Assembly: GCA_012845835.1 (NCBI GenBank)
Contig: JABAKD010000023.1
Span: 8,507,147 to 8,571,146 of the forward strand
DNA from: Undaria pinnatifida
Lineage: Eukaryota; Sar; Phaeophyceae; Laminariales; Alariaceae
Length of the DNA stretch: 64,000 bases
Reading direction: 5' to 3'
Below are positions 24,101-35,214 of this stretch, piece after piece (the first letter of the stretch is position 1; every line of letters starts with the position of its first letter). The position numbers were made by a program, and so were the translations under genes. The notes under the pieces are model-generated. The model saw only the letters and a program-made list of their open reading frames with translations, did not search any database and was not told the DNA's origin.

Positions 24101-24640
24101 CCGGGAACTCGCGGAGTAAAACCCAGACAGTCGAGGGACGGAGATGTGTTTATGAGCAAGGGCATGTGGGTATGAGTCAGAGTTTGATTCTGCGGTAGAC
24201 CTGTTATCCAGCTGCTCTCCCTCCCAAGACACAGATGATAATAATGTTCTACGCAATTCCAAAAGTAACTACAACAACATGATAAATAGTAAATAGTAGA
24301 CGGCAACAGTAGTCCTAGACTACCTCGGAGTTGAAGGAAAAAAATGGTGCGGTACAATTCGAAGGCTTGGTCAACCGAGACGACTGTAGGTGGAAAAATA
24401 TAGGAACTCGGCTCGCATCATTTTTGCGAGATAGACGGTATATGTGTGGGCGAGAGACATGCGAGATGGCAGGAGGCTGCGATTGGTTTTTGTGGATAAA
24501 GGGGAGATCCCACGTCCCTGGAACCGATAATGACAACGCAGTTCGAAAGACAATCAATGATGGAAATGTCTACGTACATTAATACGAACCAAATAGCCTT
24601 TCCTGTCGAAACAAATTCAGTTCAATCATTGCTCTAAGTA
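21150..24640. other. Unassigned region
   Basis: About 3.5 kb without a recognisable gene. It is slightly GC-rich near 21900-22350. There is a GT-rich patch (22545-22585), a G run (22796-22806), and frames of 60-160 codons on both strands, of which the longest (23777-24262, -) matches no family I recognise. No second copy exists in the window to test conservation. Real spliced genes could hide here; I cannot demonstrate one. Confidence 0.3.
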
Positions 24641-24644
24641 ATCC

Positions 24645-24840
24645 AAATGCCGCTCTTGCTCTCCCCTTCTTTTTCGTCACGTGCATGCTCACCTAACGTA
24701 TACACCATCGTTACCTCCCAACGTGAACTTTCATTACTGAATATTTACACTACTGCAACATGACACATGCTGCGGAACATATTGAACTTTTCGATAATGA
24801 GGTGCTCGACTTCGAGGCTTTGTACCCCACGTACTAAAAA
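24645..24840. repeat. Isolated fragment of the giant-repeat right end
   Basis: CTTTTTCGTCACGTGCATGC, then CATCGTTACCTCCCAACGTG, TGCAACATGACACATGCTGC and TTTGTACCCCAC align in order with 7620-7810 and 61310-61510. It stands alone between unassigned DNA and an M element, so the terminal 200 bp has been copied or left behind independently. Confidence 0.7.
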
Positions 24841-24879
24841 CACAGCATATTATTGCAAGTACCAACAAGCAGCTATTAA

Positions 24880-24930
24880 AATATGACTATTGACCCGATA
24901 CTCGTCGAGCTCACAGCTGACGTCCTGAAA
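24880..24930 (+). mobile_element. Divergent M-type 3' end
   Basis: ATGACTATTGACCCGATACT then CGAGCTCACAGCTGACGTCC matches the M end more weakly, and matches the ends at 30940-31000 and 31418-31480 (opposite strand) better. It belongs to a second M subfamily ending in GCTGACGTCC rather than GCTGGAGTG. Confidence 0.5.
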
Positions 24931-24954
24931 GTAGTACTCGGAGTACTATTTGAT

Positions 24955-25570
24955 GTCCCCCCCCACCCCCTCGATCACTCCGCCCTCTACTCACTGGTTG
25001 TACGACTTACGGGATATACATTATAAACTGGTGCATTCTTGCCAAACCCGTCACATTTAACTCTTTCAAGGTTGTATAGTTTCCACGCACAGATTGAGCT
25101 GCCCCGCCGGTCCCCCTCCGATGATAAACTAGTGTGTTCTTTCCAAAACTGTCAGATTTGTCCCCTTGAGTGATTTTTAGTTTCTACGCTCACCTTGAGC
25201 TGACCCACCAGTCCCCCCCCCTCCCCCCCCCTCATTCTGATCAAAACCAGCTCCCCACGTCCTTCAAACCTACGGTCGCCACTCACTGATTGTTCGACTT
25301 ACAGGATTCACTTGATAAACTGATGCTTTTCCTTCTACAGATGTCGTACTTCGTCCTCCTCAAAAACGGGTTTACAGCTTCCGCGCACAGACTGACTAAC
25401 ATCACCCTGTTGACCCGGATAGCTACACTGTAGTTGCAAGGGGAGTCGCTGGCCTATGTCCTTAATTAGGACACACAACCCGTATGACGGGCGATCGGAG
25501 TATCACACACAGCTTTCAAAGATGAGTTTCAACAAAATATTCGATCTCACAGCTGGATTGTATTTATATA
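24955..25570 (+). mobile_element. M-family retroposon
   Basis: C-runs, two GTAGTTTCCACGCACAGATTG-type modules, GACTTACAGGATTCACTTGA, GGGGAGTCGCTGGCC and GGACACACAACCCG precede the 3' end (GATGAGTTTCAACAAAATAT, then CGATCTCACAGCTGGATTG, ending at 25560). It is followed directly by tRNA-like sequence (25571 onward). Confidence 0.75.
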
Positions 25571-25870
25571 TTTTAATAATGATTAGGTGACCGCGTGTCA
25601 ATTTTGGAACCGTGGGTTCGAGTCCCACATAGTCTTTTTTTCATTTTCTTTGGAAGTAACCGACTTTTATTTTCGAATGCTGTATTAATATTAACATATT
25701 AAATACCTGATAATACTCTGTGTCCGTACTCCCGACATTCAAGGTGAGAAAAAACAAAATAAGTCGCCTACCATATAGGATATATGGTAGAGAAAAATAG
25801 TGGAAACTACCAAAATAACTATATAAAATATATATGGTGTTAGATTTACCTCAAGATTCCCCTCCTTAAG
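25571..25870 (+). mobile_element. tRNA-derived SINE-like element
   Basis: GTGGGTTCGAGTCCCAC at about 25612-25628 forms a perfect five-pair T arm and contains a perfect RNA polymerase III B box (GGTTCGAGTCC). A run of seven T follows. The non-tRNA body (CTACCATATAGGATATATGG, AGTGGAAACTACCAAAATAA, TTAGATTTACCTCAAGATTC) is found reverse-complemented at 31095-31410. A tRNA-related head plus unrelated body in two dispersed copies is SINE structure. The anticodon arm cannot be folded and the 5' acceptor is missing, so this is not a functional tRNA gene. Confidence 0.65.
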
Positions 25871-25919
25871 GAAAAATACCAACTCCAACCATTGTAATGA
25901 AGAAATACAAAATAAATGT

Positions 25920-26430
25920 CTTTTTTCCCCGCCTTTTGGTTCAAACGCCCCACCTACAATCGAAATCGGCCATGGTAATAATAAAAACTTATACGCAATT
26001 GATATCACGTCATTATCTTTTTAGCCATCCACGACGTAGTTTCATTGTTTCCACGAACAGATCGAGCTGCCCCGCACGTGCTCCCTACCCCTCTTGTTCA
26101 AACCCAGGCCCCAACGTCCTTCAGAACTCCGCTCTCCCCTCACCGGTTATTCGACTTGCAGGATTCACTTGATAAACTGATACATTTCCTTCCACAGATG
26201 TCAGATTTTGTCCCCCTCAAAAACGGGTTCCACAGCTTCCGCCGATATACTGACCAAAATCACCCTGTTGACCCGGCTAGCTAAATTGTTGTTGCAAGGG
26301 CAGTCGCCAACTTACATCCTTAATAAGGACACGTAACCCGTAATATGTGCGATCGGAGAATCACACACAGTTTGCAAACATGAGTTTCGACAAAATACTC
26401 GATCTCACGGGTGGAAAGTTTTTAACTTTG
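25920..26430 (+). mobile_element. M-family retroposon
   Basis: It starts near TTTTGGTTCAAACGCCCCAC, carries AATCGAAATCGGCCATGGTA, TTGATATCACGTCATTATCT, CTCACCGGTTATTCGACTTG and GGACACGTAACCCG, and ends with ATGAGTTTCGACAAAATACT then CGATCTCACGGGTGG near 26415. Confidence 0.7.
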
Positions 26431-26446
26431 AAATATATTATATAAA

Positions 26447-26520
26447 ATGAAATACACTCCAGCTGTGAGATCGAAGATATCGTCGAAACTCATCTTTGCA
26501 AGCTGTGTGTGATACTCCAT
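26447..26520 (-). mobile_element. Short 5'-truncated M end in opposite orientation to its neighbour
   Basis: The sequence reads as the reverse complement of the M 3' end (ACTCCAGCTGTGAGATCGAA, then CGTCGAAACTCATCTTTGCA) and stops at GTGTGATACTCC. TTATATA lies on both sides, a weak candidate target duplication. It faces the preceding M copy tail to tail, about 20 bp apart. Confidence 0.65.
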
Positions 26521-27139
26521 TTATATATGACATGTTGCATGCCCGCATCATCTCGCTTGTTCTATTTGTAAGATGCATCTCTGTCTTAGAATTGGCAACC
26601 TCAGAGCCCCACATCGGCACGAGGAAAACCATGGACACAAAATCGTACACTTGAGCCAATAATAATGAAATAAGGAGTACAGGCAGATACGTTAAAATTG
26701 CGGTAGACCACACTACTACCAACCTATTATGTATTGTATTTGGTACATACCGTCTGCATGATCACCTCCCAACTTATGCTAAACGAAGTATGATTAACGA
26801 AGTAACGTAATTGAGCGCGGGTACACCAAGCGTTCCTTTCAAAATGCTAATGATTCGCACTTCTCCCTCTCGTGCTCAATAGTGGTGATATTGCATGGTC
26901 ACACCACCTCGCCTGTTGTATTTTGCAGTATGTATCTCTTTCATATAATTAGCGATGTCAGAAGAAAATGGTAGCTACATGGTTGTATATTCTATCTCGC
27001 GATCCATGTACAACAACAAATTACGAAGCTTTAACACGTTCTTCACCACACCTGAACATTCCGTTACATACCACATCTAATATCAACTCTTCTACAATTA
27101 TAAACAATACAAGGCAGGTGATATAAAGGGATGTATTCC

Positions 27140-27660
27140 TGCTACAACCGTAAGATTTGTCCCCTTTGAGGATATGTAGTTTCCGCGCACATATTGAAGT
27201 GTCCCGCCCGCCGCTTCCTTTCCCCCGCCTCCATCCCTCTTGTTCAAACGCCCCACCTAAGTTCAACACCTGCCGGAGAGTCGTAAACACTACCAGCCAG
27301 CTGATACCACCTCATTATCTTTCTATTCATTCATACCGTAGCTCCGATTCGTCCCTCTCCCCCCTCCGCCCTTTGTTTTCTTTTTTATGCCCTCTCGTTA
27401 AGACGTCGCACCTACAATCGAAATACGACAGAGTAGTAAACACTTCTACGCGATTGATATCACGCCATTAAGTTTTTAGCCATCCATGACGCAGCTTTCA
27501 TTGATACCTGCCCCCCCCAACGCCCCATACTTCCCCGCCACCCGCACCTTGGCGTGGACCTGGTACCACGCGTATAGCAAACCCCTAGATCAATGCGTCC
27601 TAAGGATGTTGGTTTAAAAAACACTTTCTGCTCTCCCCCTCCCCCCTCTTCCCCCCCCCC
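27140..27660 (+). mobile_element. M-family body without a recognisable 3' end
   Basis: ATTTGTCCCCTTTGAGGATA, CTTGTTCAAACGCCCCACCT, CACCTCATTATCTTTCTATT and then a second module (AATCGAAATACGACAGAGTA, TTGATATCACGCCATTAAG) match internal parts of M. It runs into the left edge of giant-repeat copy III. Confidence 0.55.
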
Positions 27661-29203
27661 AACCTCGGGTGATATCGAATATTGTCTGTCGGTGAGAGCA
27701 AGAGTTCGCCCATATCCTCGAAGGTACGAACAAGCAGAACCTAACCAATGGGCCCCAGCTCCCCCTATTGTTTCCTTGACGTTCGGTTCCATCCGGCAGC
27801 GGGCTTTGCCCCCATCTGTGGTTTCCGCAACATGCAGAATGGACACCGCCAACGCCCTGCGGTCAAGCTTCTCTTGCTGCTGTAAGGTATCTCACTTGTT
27901 TCGTCTGGTGCCTTACATTAATAAGCAAACCATTCCTTCCCGGCCTCCAAAAAGCAAATAGGTAACTTTTGGGCTATAAAGGGAACACTAAATTTTCAAT
28001 TAAATTGCATCGACTCGACACCGCGGCCCGGTGGTGTCAGCTCCGAGGACCTTTTTTCTTGATGGGCTGGGGCGCGGTTGTCCACCACGCAAAATCAGCC
28101 ACGCGAGGGAATATCATGATATCGGCCATGAATTTCCCCGTCCATGTCTAAATACTCACTACAAGTAGTCAGGGAGAATGGAACCCCTATCACAGTGAAC
28201 CGAAACCTATCTATGTACGGTAAAGTGTTCAATTATACGACCACAACGATATAAAAAAAAAAAAAATGGAGACCAGCGCCAAACGAGCATTCTCGTGGGC
28301 TATTGAATGACGAGATGTTGCTGTGAGTGCTGAAAACAGTTGCACAAAATCAATTCGACTGCATGGCAATTGCAGATAGGCACAATATTCAAACCTATTT
28401 GGCTCTGGGTGTTCTTAGCCCACTCTCCGATACGCGCAGGTAGCAACCGGCACCCTTGGCAAATATTCAGTTCTACCATCTTTGACAACCAAAATGTGTC
28501 CTCCTATGTAGAGTGTGTCGAATTATGTCGGTTGCCCTCTACAGTGCATGTGAAGTCGCTTGGCATATATGGAATCAACGAGTAGTGTCAGCGTTTCGAG
28601 AAGTGCCGATTGCCGGTATAGGACCGGTGTTTACATCTGGCACATGCCCACACTACCGATGGTACACTACTGCAATACGCTCATGACAGCTCTCTCGAAA
28701 AAACTTTAATGCATAATTTACGTCACTAAAATTTCGTTCCACGCAAACAATGTGCACAAGTATTCTGTTTTTTATAGGACAGACCATGAGGTACATTGTC
28801 GAAACGTGTCAGAACACAACGTGCTGGACCCAAACCATTGCCACTTTTAACACCTGGAGCACAGACTTGAGACGAATGTTCGTGCGGCGACTATCGCTTC
28901 AACCTGTTCGTGTTGGAAACCGGTTAGCTTTGCAAAACGGACGATATCCTTAAATTTCCTCCCGTGTGACGTTTGGCAGATCCCGCGCGGACGTAAAGTA
29001 GTTCTCGAACTCTGTACGACGAGTGCCGGCGTCATTCGACGACGTCCCATTGCGTGCCTCAGTCACAAAAGCACACCACTAACGTTTTTGCGCTGACCTA
29101 GTTGTGGTTTGCGGACCTCGTTCGATTCTGCTAAATGCCTCAACCACGAAATGCACTCGATAAATATGGAGTGCTGTGATTTGGTTGTCCGGCGTCTTAG
29201 TGT

Positions 29204-29854
29204 TTGAACCTAACGGTAACCCTAAACACTATTGATGGCAAATTCAGAACGGTTGGTTACCAGACGACGGCTGTGGTGAAGGTGGGCGCACTTCGATCTT
29301 GGTTTAAGAGCTTGCCAAAGCCCTTCACGCGTGTACCTACACTATTATCCTTATTACAAGCTGTTTGGCGACACCCATTCCCGTCTCACCATCTCATAGG
29401 CTGCTACCACAAGGTACATACTACTGCTGTTTTAGTTGGCCCAAACTCAGTGGTGAAAATAAGAGTGTATCACAGTTTTACAGCATCATTTCTGTTTCAG
29501 GAAGCTCACCCTGAACACTACTGTGGTTATTTTATATCGAAGCGCATGTTGAGATTGCCTCCGTCATACTGGGAGAAGTTGGCCATAATAGACATTTTCT
29601 CGTCAGCATTAATAGAACAACTGGAAGAAGCGTTCATGGGACCTACGGTGGAGGTAGGGGGGGGGGGTACCCAGGTTTCGCATGGACATAGTCATGTGGA
29701 CCATAGGCCCCCACATCCCTACTATGCCGAGGCAGAGCACGTCGGGGTTTCACCAATCAGCCAGAAACAGCTAACTCCTAGCACGAAGCGCCGTGACGTG
29801 TTCGGCCAGTCGCGTATGAAGTGTGAACGGTACCCTTCCAAGAACGACTCGTAA
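29204..29854 (+). pseudogene. Open frame in copy III, broken in copy IV
   Basis: A 216-codon frame. The copy IV counterpart (47370-48100) keeps the reading LNTFDGNLRTVGYPTTAVVK early on but then has a stop (SWY, stop), and a 100-bp duplication breaks the later part. The C-terminal stretch KRRDVFGQSRMKCERYPSKN is preserved, with its few differences at third positions, which hints at past coding on this strand. No family is recognised. I would not call it a functional gene. Confidence 0.2.
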
Positions 29855-30132
29855 GACGGACTTCGGCTGCTTGTGCCTACGTTTTTGCGCATGAGAGATA
29901 TCGATAAATGTTTTCATGTGTGACCATTCTAGCGACAGCGATGCGGATTACGTCGCACCTGCCTCTTTAATGCCTCCCCATATTTACACTACGCAATGCG
30001 ATCATTCTTTTTATGCAGAGTTCGTGTTGTCCGCCCGTCACCATTTTCTCTAACTAGATAATTATCGTGGTCACCAGCAAAACAAATATGGGGAAAAAAA
30101 ACAGCACACTGTTTGTCTAGCATACGCAGTGA

Positions 30133-30354
30133 TTGGCATATTTTACAGCGTCGAAAACAAGCAAAGCCTACGCCAACACACGTATAACCTTACACAGCGT
30201 CAATGCCGGCGTGGCCAACGCGCGGGGTTACTGTACAATGACTGCTCACACATTCGTCTGTCAAGGAGGTGCACCTTTTGTGTTCTACATCTCCTTACAT
30301 CAAGATTCTCTGTACCTCACAATATCACAACTGAAAGTGCAACCCGGTCACTAA
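30133..30354 (+). pseudogene. Short frame conserved in copies III and IV
   Basis: The frame reads ...AHTFVCQGGAPFVFYISLHQ and then SLYLTISQLKVQPGH, stop. Copy IV (about 48390-48616) has nearly the same nucleotides, but a one-base change in spacing near the GCGTCAGTGCCCGGCG block shifts the upstream half. The peptide resembles a beta-rich segment but I recognise no family. Confidence 0.2.
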
Positions 30355-30627
30355 CCCCATGGCCTCGGTATTAAACGTAATCGTACGGCCGTACCAGAAC
30401 GACATTTCAACGAGTTCGGGGTTCAACCCGGCCCGTCATTCAGAGAACGGCTTTGCTCAAAGGCGTTACCTCAGGGGTATCGCGTGTCTAGGGTTTTTGA
30501 TAGTTTTTCTGTTCCATCTGACATATGCAGCATGGACGATAAAAATGAACGATCTCAACGGAATACCTATGGTCAGTCCAGTACCAATGCCGTTACGAGG
30601 AAGCTTCGCGTGATACTCAGAAGTTTA

Positions 30628-30819
30628 TTAGATATTTTCACCGCAACGGGTGTGTCCAGAATATGACCAAAAGCAAAGAGAGAGGGCGGGCGTCTGGCTC
30701 TCATGCGTTGCGGGACATTCAGGTGCGAATGTGATGGAGTCGGGTTTAAACTGGGAAAACACTGAAAACGTTCTTAGCAGTGTTTGGCGCAAACAATTTA
30801 AAGCATGGTCGATTTTCAA
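30628..30819 (-). CDS. 63-codon minus-strand frame, intact in copies III and IV
   Basis: The start, stop and length are identical to the copy IV frame at 48890-49081. Both contain CLRQTLLRTFSVFSQF and DSITFAPECPATH, and both end in a G-x-N-I motif. Roughly three quarters of residues match. It may be a remnant exon or simply a conserved stretch of repeat. No domain is recognised. Confidence 0.2.
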   Translation of the reverse strand: MKIDHALNCLRQTLLRTFSVFSQFKPDSITFAPECPATHESQTPALSLCFWSYSGHTRCGENI

Positions 30820-30911
30820 CAGTCAGCGGTAATCTGTCATCCCCTTGCTAGCGGTTGAGCTTGAGTTTGAATATCTGGTGAACTACTCGCAACATATACG
30901 GGGAAGTACAT

Positions 30912-31585
30912 TTATAATATATATACTATATTCCACGGACGTCAGCCGTGAGTTTGACGAATTTCAGGTCAATACTCATCTTTGCAAGCTGCGCTGTTGG
31001 TACTTGTAATATACTATATGGGTGAGTTTATGTTTGGAGGGGTCCTATTTTTTGCCCACTATTATGGTGAGTGTTGGTATTTTTACATTAGGTGGGGAAT
31101 TTTGAGCTAGATCTAACATCACATCTTTTTTTAAAAATTTGTTACTGCTGTAGTTTCCACTATACTGATCTTTAATATGTATGGTAGGCGGTCTATTTTG
31201 ACTTTATTTTTCGTCCCCCTCGCTTAAATATCGGGAAGTGTACCAATACAGAAAATTATTAGTCATCTTATACGTTACTCTTAATACTGTATTCGAGAAA
31301 AAAAGTTGGCTACTCCCCCCCCCCCGAAAAAAAATAAAACAAATAGTGGAACACGAACCCACGGTCTAAATTGATACGCTGCCATTTTATCATTCTATGA
31401 AAATAGTATTTTTCAGGACGTCAGGTAGGTGTGAGTTCGACGAATTTCGGGCCAGTACGACTCATATTTTTAAGCTGGTTGTTGATACTTGTACTATATT
31501 ATGTAGGTAAAATTTTAATGGGAGGGGTCCGATTCTTTTATATAACAAGGCGTTCTTCTCCACTACAATGATTGGTGTTACATGT
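30912..31585 (-). mobile_element. M-SINE-M insertion present only in copy III
   Basis: Copy IV passes directly from CACATACGGGGAATTTCA to TTGTGTGCCGTCG at about 49155-49190. Copy III has 670 extra bases. On the minus strand these are: an M-type end (31480 to 31418, ending CTGACGTCCTGAAA), a tRNA-like block with GTGGGTTCGTGTTCCAC (about 31350), the SINE body down to about 31095, then a second M-type end (31000 to 30940). The same order, M then tRNA-like then body, occurs at 25500-25870. Confidence 0.7.
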
Positions 31586-32561
31586 CTTGTGTGCTGTCGC
31601 CGAAAGCGTGAGCTAATGAGCTAGTAAAATTCAACGGCGATCGACGAGCAGCGGGAAAGCTGCAACTTCAGCGCGAATAATTAATGCACACGCGCTGGAG
31701 AGGTGATGAGTCGACAGGCGTGCGACCACGGCGTGTCTACAGCACGGAAAAAAAGATCGAGTAATGTACAAAGCGCGTATCAAATTTTACTCACACCCAC
31801 AACAATACACAATACACGATCAAGTCATATACCACGCGCTGTACCATGTGTAGCACCTACATCTTCACACGAGGACCTCTACGCGAAAGCTCATCCGAGC
31901 ACTGATTTTTAGGTGCAATGATTGTACAACCTGAATATCGGACAACACCCGAATACTGGTCACCAGAAAGAAGAACGGGCAGTGTGATAAAAAGTCTCAC
32001 GGCCTACTGCAGGTCAGTACCATAAGTGGCCTTCGAAAATTTCGAGCAGCTCCATATTTTACCCCGTGCATGGATTACTCCGACACCACGGTAAAAGTGA
32101 ACCAGCGTTTTTCAGAGGATCGTCACCAGAGGAGGTCAGTCCCCCACCCAGAAACGGATTCACATCAAAATTTAAGTGCAGCCCGATGAAACTCGCCATG
32201 GCCCAGGATACACAAATAACGAAATAATGTGATACAAGAACGATCTTCGGACGATTGGGGTTAAAGGAACCAGTCATTCAGAAAGGCGAATTTATCAACG
32301 TAGCATGCGTCACACTTTCAAGAAAGTATTATTTGCATAGCGTGCCCACTGCCGAAACCACCAATAGCTACCGCACGGTATCCAAAAATGGAATCCTTGA
32401 TTAATGAAATGGTATTATTGGGGCTTATCACCAACGCCATGTTTGGCACGGCAGTCAACCATACCCCACTTGAAAATATCCGTATTTGCTCAAGTAAAGA
32501 GAGGAGGTAGACAACACCTAAGCATAAAGAGAACGCCTGACCCGCGGGCTACGCTTCTTTC

Positions 32562-32738
32562 ATGGGAGAAGACGGGGCATTTTACACTAGCTTCGGTACA
32601 AATGCTCTCGAGTTTTCTGAATGTTCTGAGATCATCAATCTGGCGTTCGGATTACTTTGTTTCTTGTTGGGCGCTACTATCTGCTGTACCGGACACCCCT
32701 TTTATGGGAGGGGACGGTGTATACTATCGTCGGTATGA
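32562..32738 (+). CDS. 58-codon frame with a hydrophobic segment, present in both copies III and IV
   Basis: It starts MGEDGAFYTS, has a hydrophobic stretch around residues 28-40 (AFGLLCFLLGATI), and ends FYGRGRCILSSV, stop. The copy IV frame at 50541-50717 has the same length, start and end. Amino-acid changes between them are frequent and not confined to conservative replacements, so purifying selection is doubtful. A second overlapping frame (MLSSFLNVLRSS...) is about equally conserved. Confidence 0.15.
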   Translation: MGEDGAFYTSFGTNALEFSECSEIINLAFGLLCFLLGATICCTGHPFYGRGRCILSSV

Positions 32739-33814
32739 AGCCTCCCGACAGCGTTAGTTTGAAACACCCCGCGCGTCAAGTCATAACGCACGCATAAAGT
32801 GCTGCCTCTATCGTATCATTCGCACTTTACGTGGCTTGACCACGTGTATCGCAAGTTAGGCGTATGGGTTTTGACCCTTGGATCTTTTATCAGGGTATAT
32901 ATATAAAGTTCCTGAACTTGAAATGATTCGTGCGATGGAGGGTATTAATAGATGCCGCTGCGTCCTTAGCATGCGTCGCGGTTGCCATCGGCTTACCTAC
33001 AGTATGGCACTTTGGTACCTGTCACTTTAAGACCTCTGTAACTCTCACCCACAGGGCAGAAATTAGTTGATTTTAGACATATATTGAAAGAGCAATCTGT
33101 CGAACAGTACCTTAGTTTAGTGATGGAGAGAGCGTTTTGTTTTGTGCTGTGGATGTTCCCTTTCTATCCCGATGGGGACACAATCATTTATAGCGGAACG
33201 AAATATCCGATGGTGAGTCGAATACCATCTCCGGAGAAACCATATGCGGTTGCTTCTTTTAATCGCCTTGCAGTAGTTAAATAGAACCAAAGGGGGGAAG
33301 AGGGCCCGCAATATGACCCTGGATCTAAGTCGATGCTGGGAAGAATCGCGAAAGTAGTGCGAGAAAAAAAATCAAATGAAGAACAAAACAAGTGGGACTT
33401 TCTTCAACCTTCCACAGGGGTCGTGCAGTAGTTCGGGTAAAGCTCACCGTTTTCTTGTGTTTTTGGAGAAAATACGGTTGATGCAAACTAATGAAGAGAC
33501 AGACAGGAACATCTCCAGGGGTCTTCACGGGTAATGACCCGACCCACGGGTCGGGGAAGGGTTTTCTCCCGATTTCATAGGCCAAGAGCGCGTGCTACGT
33601 TCGATCGAGGTGGCACTTTGCCGCTAATAACTGTTGTTTTCTGAATGACAAGGCTCCTTACCACTGAACGCTTAACCGTCGGGATCTTATTCCTGGTTCT
33701 AAAACCCCTTTTTGGTGAATCCTGTGCCATACTATTTGTCGTCGGATATCGAGAAAATGAGAGCAACCCCCCCCCGGGGGGCGCTAGAATGTTGCAGCTG
33801 TAAAACGACGGCCC

Positions 33815-34790
33815 GGGGCGTTTACTGCGATACCGGAGCGTTTCCCGAAAAAATATTTCGGGGCAAAAAGGAGGAGGAAAAGCCAACGTGTACGATTCTC
33901 ACACGCAGACAGAAACAGCAAGGCCGCAGCAAGTGTTGATCATGGTGAGCTCATCGTGATTGATGGTGACGAGAACGCGAACGACAAGAACAGCAGCGAC
34001 GGGGAGGGCGACGTCGGTGCTGGTGCCGGTGCCAGCGATGATTTTATCAAGCTGAAGCGATGTGTGTTTGCGGCACCTTTTTGTGTTTTTGGCACCGGAG
34101 GTATACACTGGTGGCTGGGGATGGGACTGCTGATGGTTCGATCGCGAAAAACGATGTGGGTATTTGATCCCGGAGCAGCAGTACCGGGAGATTGGACAAT
34201 ATATCATATTGTAGCTATTTTGATTTTATTTTACATGTTTTAACGCTGGCTGAACGGTTGCCTCACCGGTCCACAGGTAATCTAGAAGGTGTCTTTCCTT
34301 GTCTTCTAGAGGCGAGCTCATCGTCATCCCGTACGCACCAGCACGAGCTGTTCTAAACGCCACACCCCTATGCTTGCCACCACGGTAGTCGTTCCACTGG
34401 CTATTAATAGGCGAAAATCATGTCTTAAAGGTCGCAACGTCCAAAACCTGTTTGGTTGTCCGTCCGCGTCTGACTTTGTCTGTTTTTATGTTGTCGGGCA
34501 AAATATGAGCAACCCACACCTCAGGCATGGAGTTTCCTATGGAAATAACGCCTTGGCCTTCTTCGGACTGAGCGCCATCTCTCACACTCGAATAGCATGC
34601 AAGCTCGGGCGAGGAGCGTTTACCCATAAAAAGGATAGGGGGGGGGCTTTACTGTACGGTCGGGGCGTTTTCCGCATTTTTGTGTTGGCAGCGGGCGTTT
34701 ACTTTGGATTTTTGCCGTTTTCGATAAATCTAGCGCCCTGGGGCGTTCACCGCGAAGGGGGCGTTTACTCCCAATACTACGGAATGTAGT
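33815..34790 (+). repeat. Cluster of GGGGCGTTTAC motifs
   Basis: GGCGTTTAC or one-mismatch variants occur about eight times (for example near 33818, 33836, 34615, 34665, 34693, 34740 and 34758), several next to CGCGA. Copy IV has the same cluster at 51735-51945, shortened because it lacks about 740 bp. Read as protein, both give repeats of the type G-V-Y-x-x-G-A-F, so this may be a decayed repeat protein or a DNA motif array. Confidence 0.4.
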
Positions 34791-34904
34791 AATTCAATAG
34801 TTCCGCCATTATGTCTGTGTCGCTGGGTATAGATTAGTTCGTCACATGAGCGGCGTCAGAAATACAAGCGTGCACCTTCATCGTGGGAAGGTTCCGGGGT
34901 CCGT

Positions 34905-34970
34905 CACCCTCACCATCACCCTCACCCGACCCGACCCGACAAGACTCTCACCCGACCCGACCCGAGCAGT
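34905..34970 (+). repeat. Degenerate telomere-like CACCCT / ACCCG array, copy III
   Basis: The sequence changes from CCCTCACC units to CCGAC units (ACCCGACCCGACCCGAC). The counterpart in copy IV is 52086-52142, and a shorter form (GACCCGACCCGACC) is in copies I (about 4310) and II (about 12780). The units are five or six bases and C-rich on one strand, as in telomeric DNA, but do not match CCCTAA. Confidence 0.6.
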
Positions 34971-35214
34971 GAACATCCATGGAAGAGGCAACGATAGAAG
35001 TTGCTGGTTGGGTGGTGTTTAGGGACAGAGACCCGCAAAGATTAGAGCTACTGTATATAAAATGTCTGGGTAGGGGTTGGGACCAGGGTGGACGTGTGCC
35101 ACGGTACAGGCCCGCCAATACCTTCAAAAAGGCTCCTCACAAGAGAAGCTCTATACTCTACTCCAAAAACCTGATTCAGAGGGAAAAAATATAGCACCCC
35201 GGTGAACAATCCAA

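Noticed and set aside
25571-25645. Functional tRNA gene
   Set aside because: The T arm and B box are perfect but no anticodon arm or 5' acceptor can be paired. A second, more diverged copy with the same non-tRNA body shows it is a SINE head.
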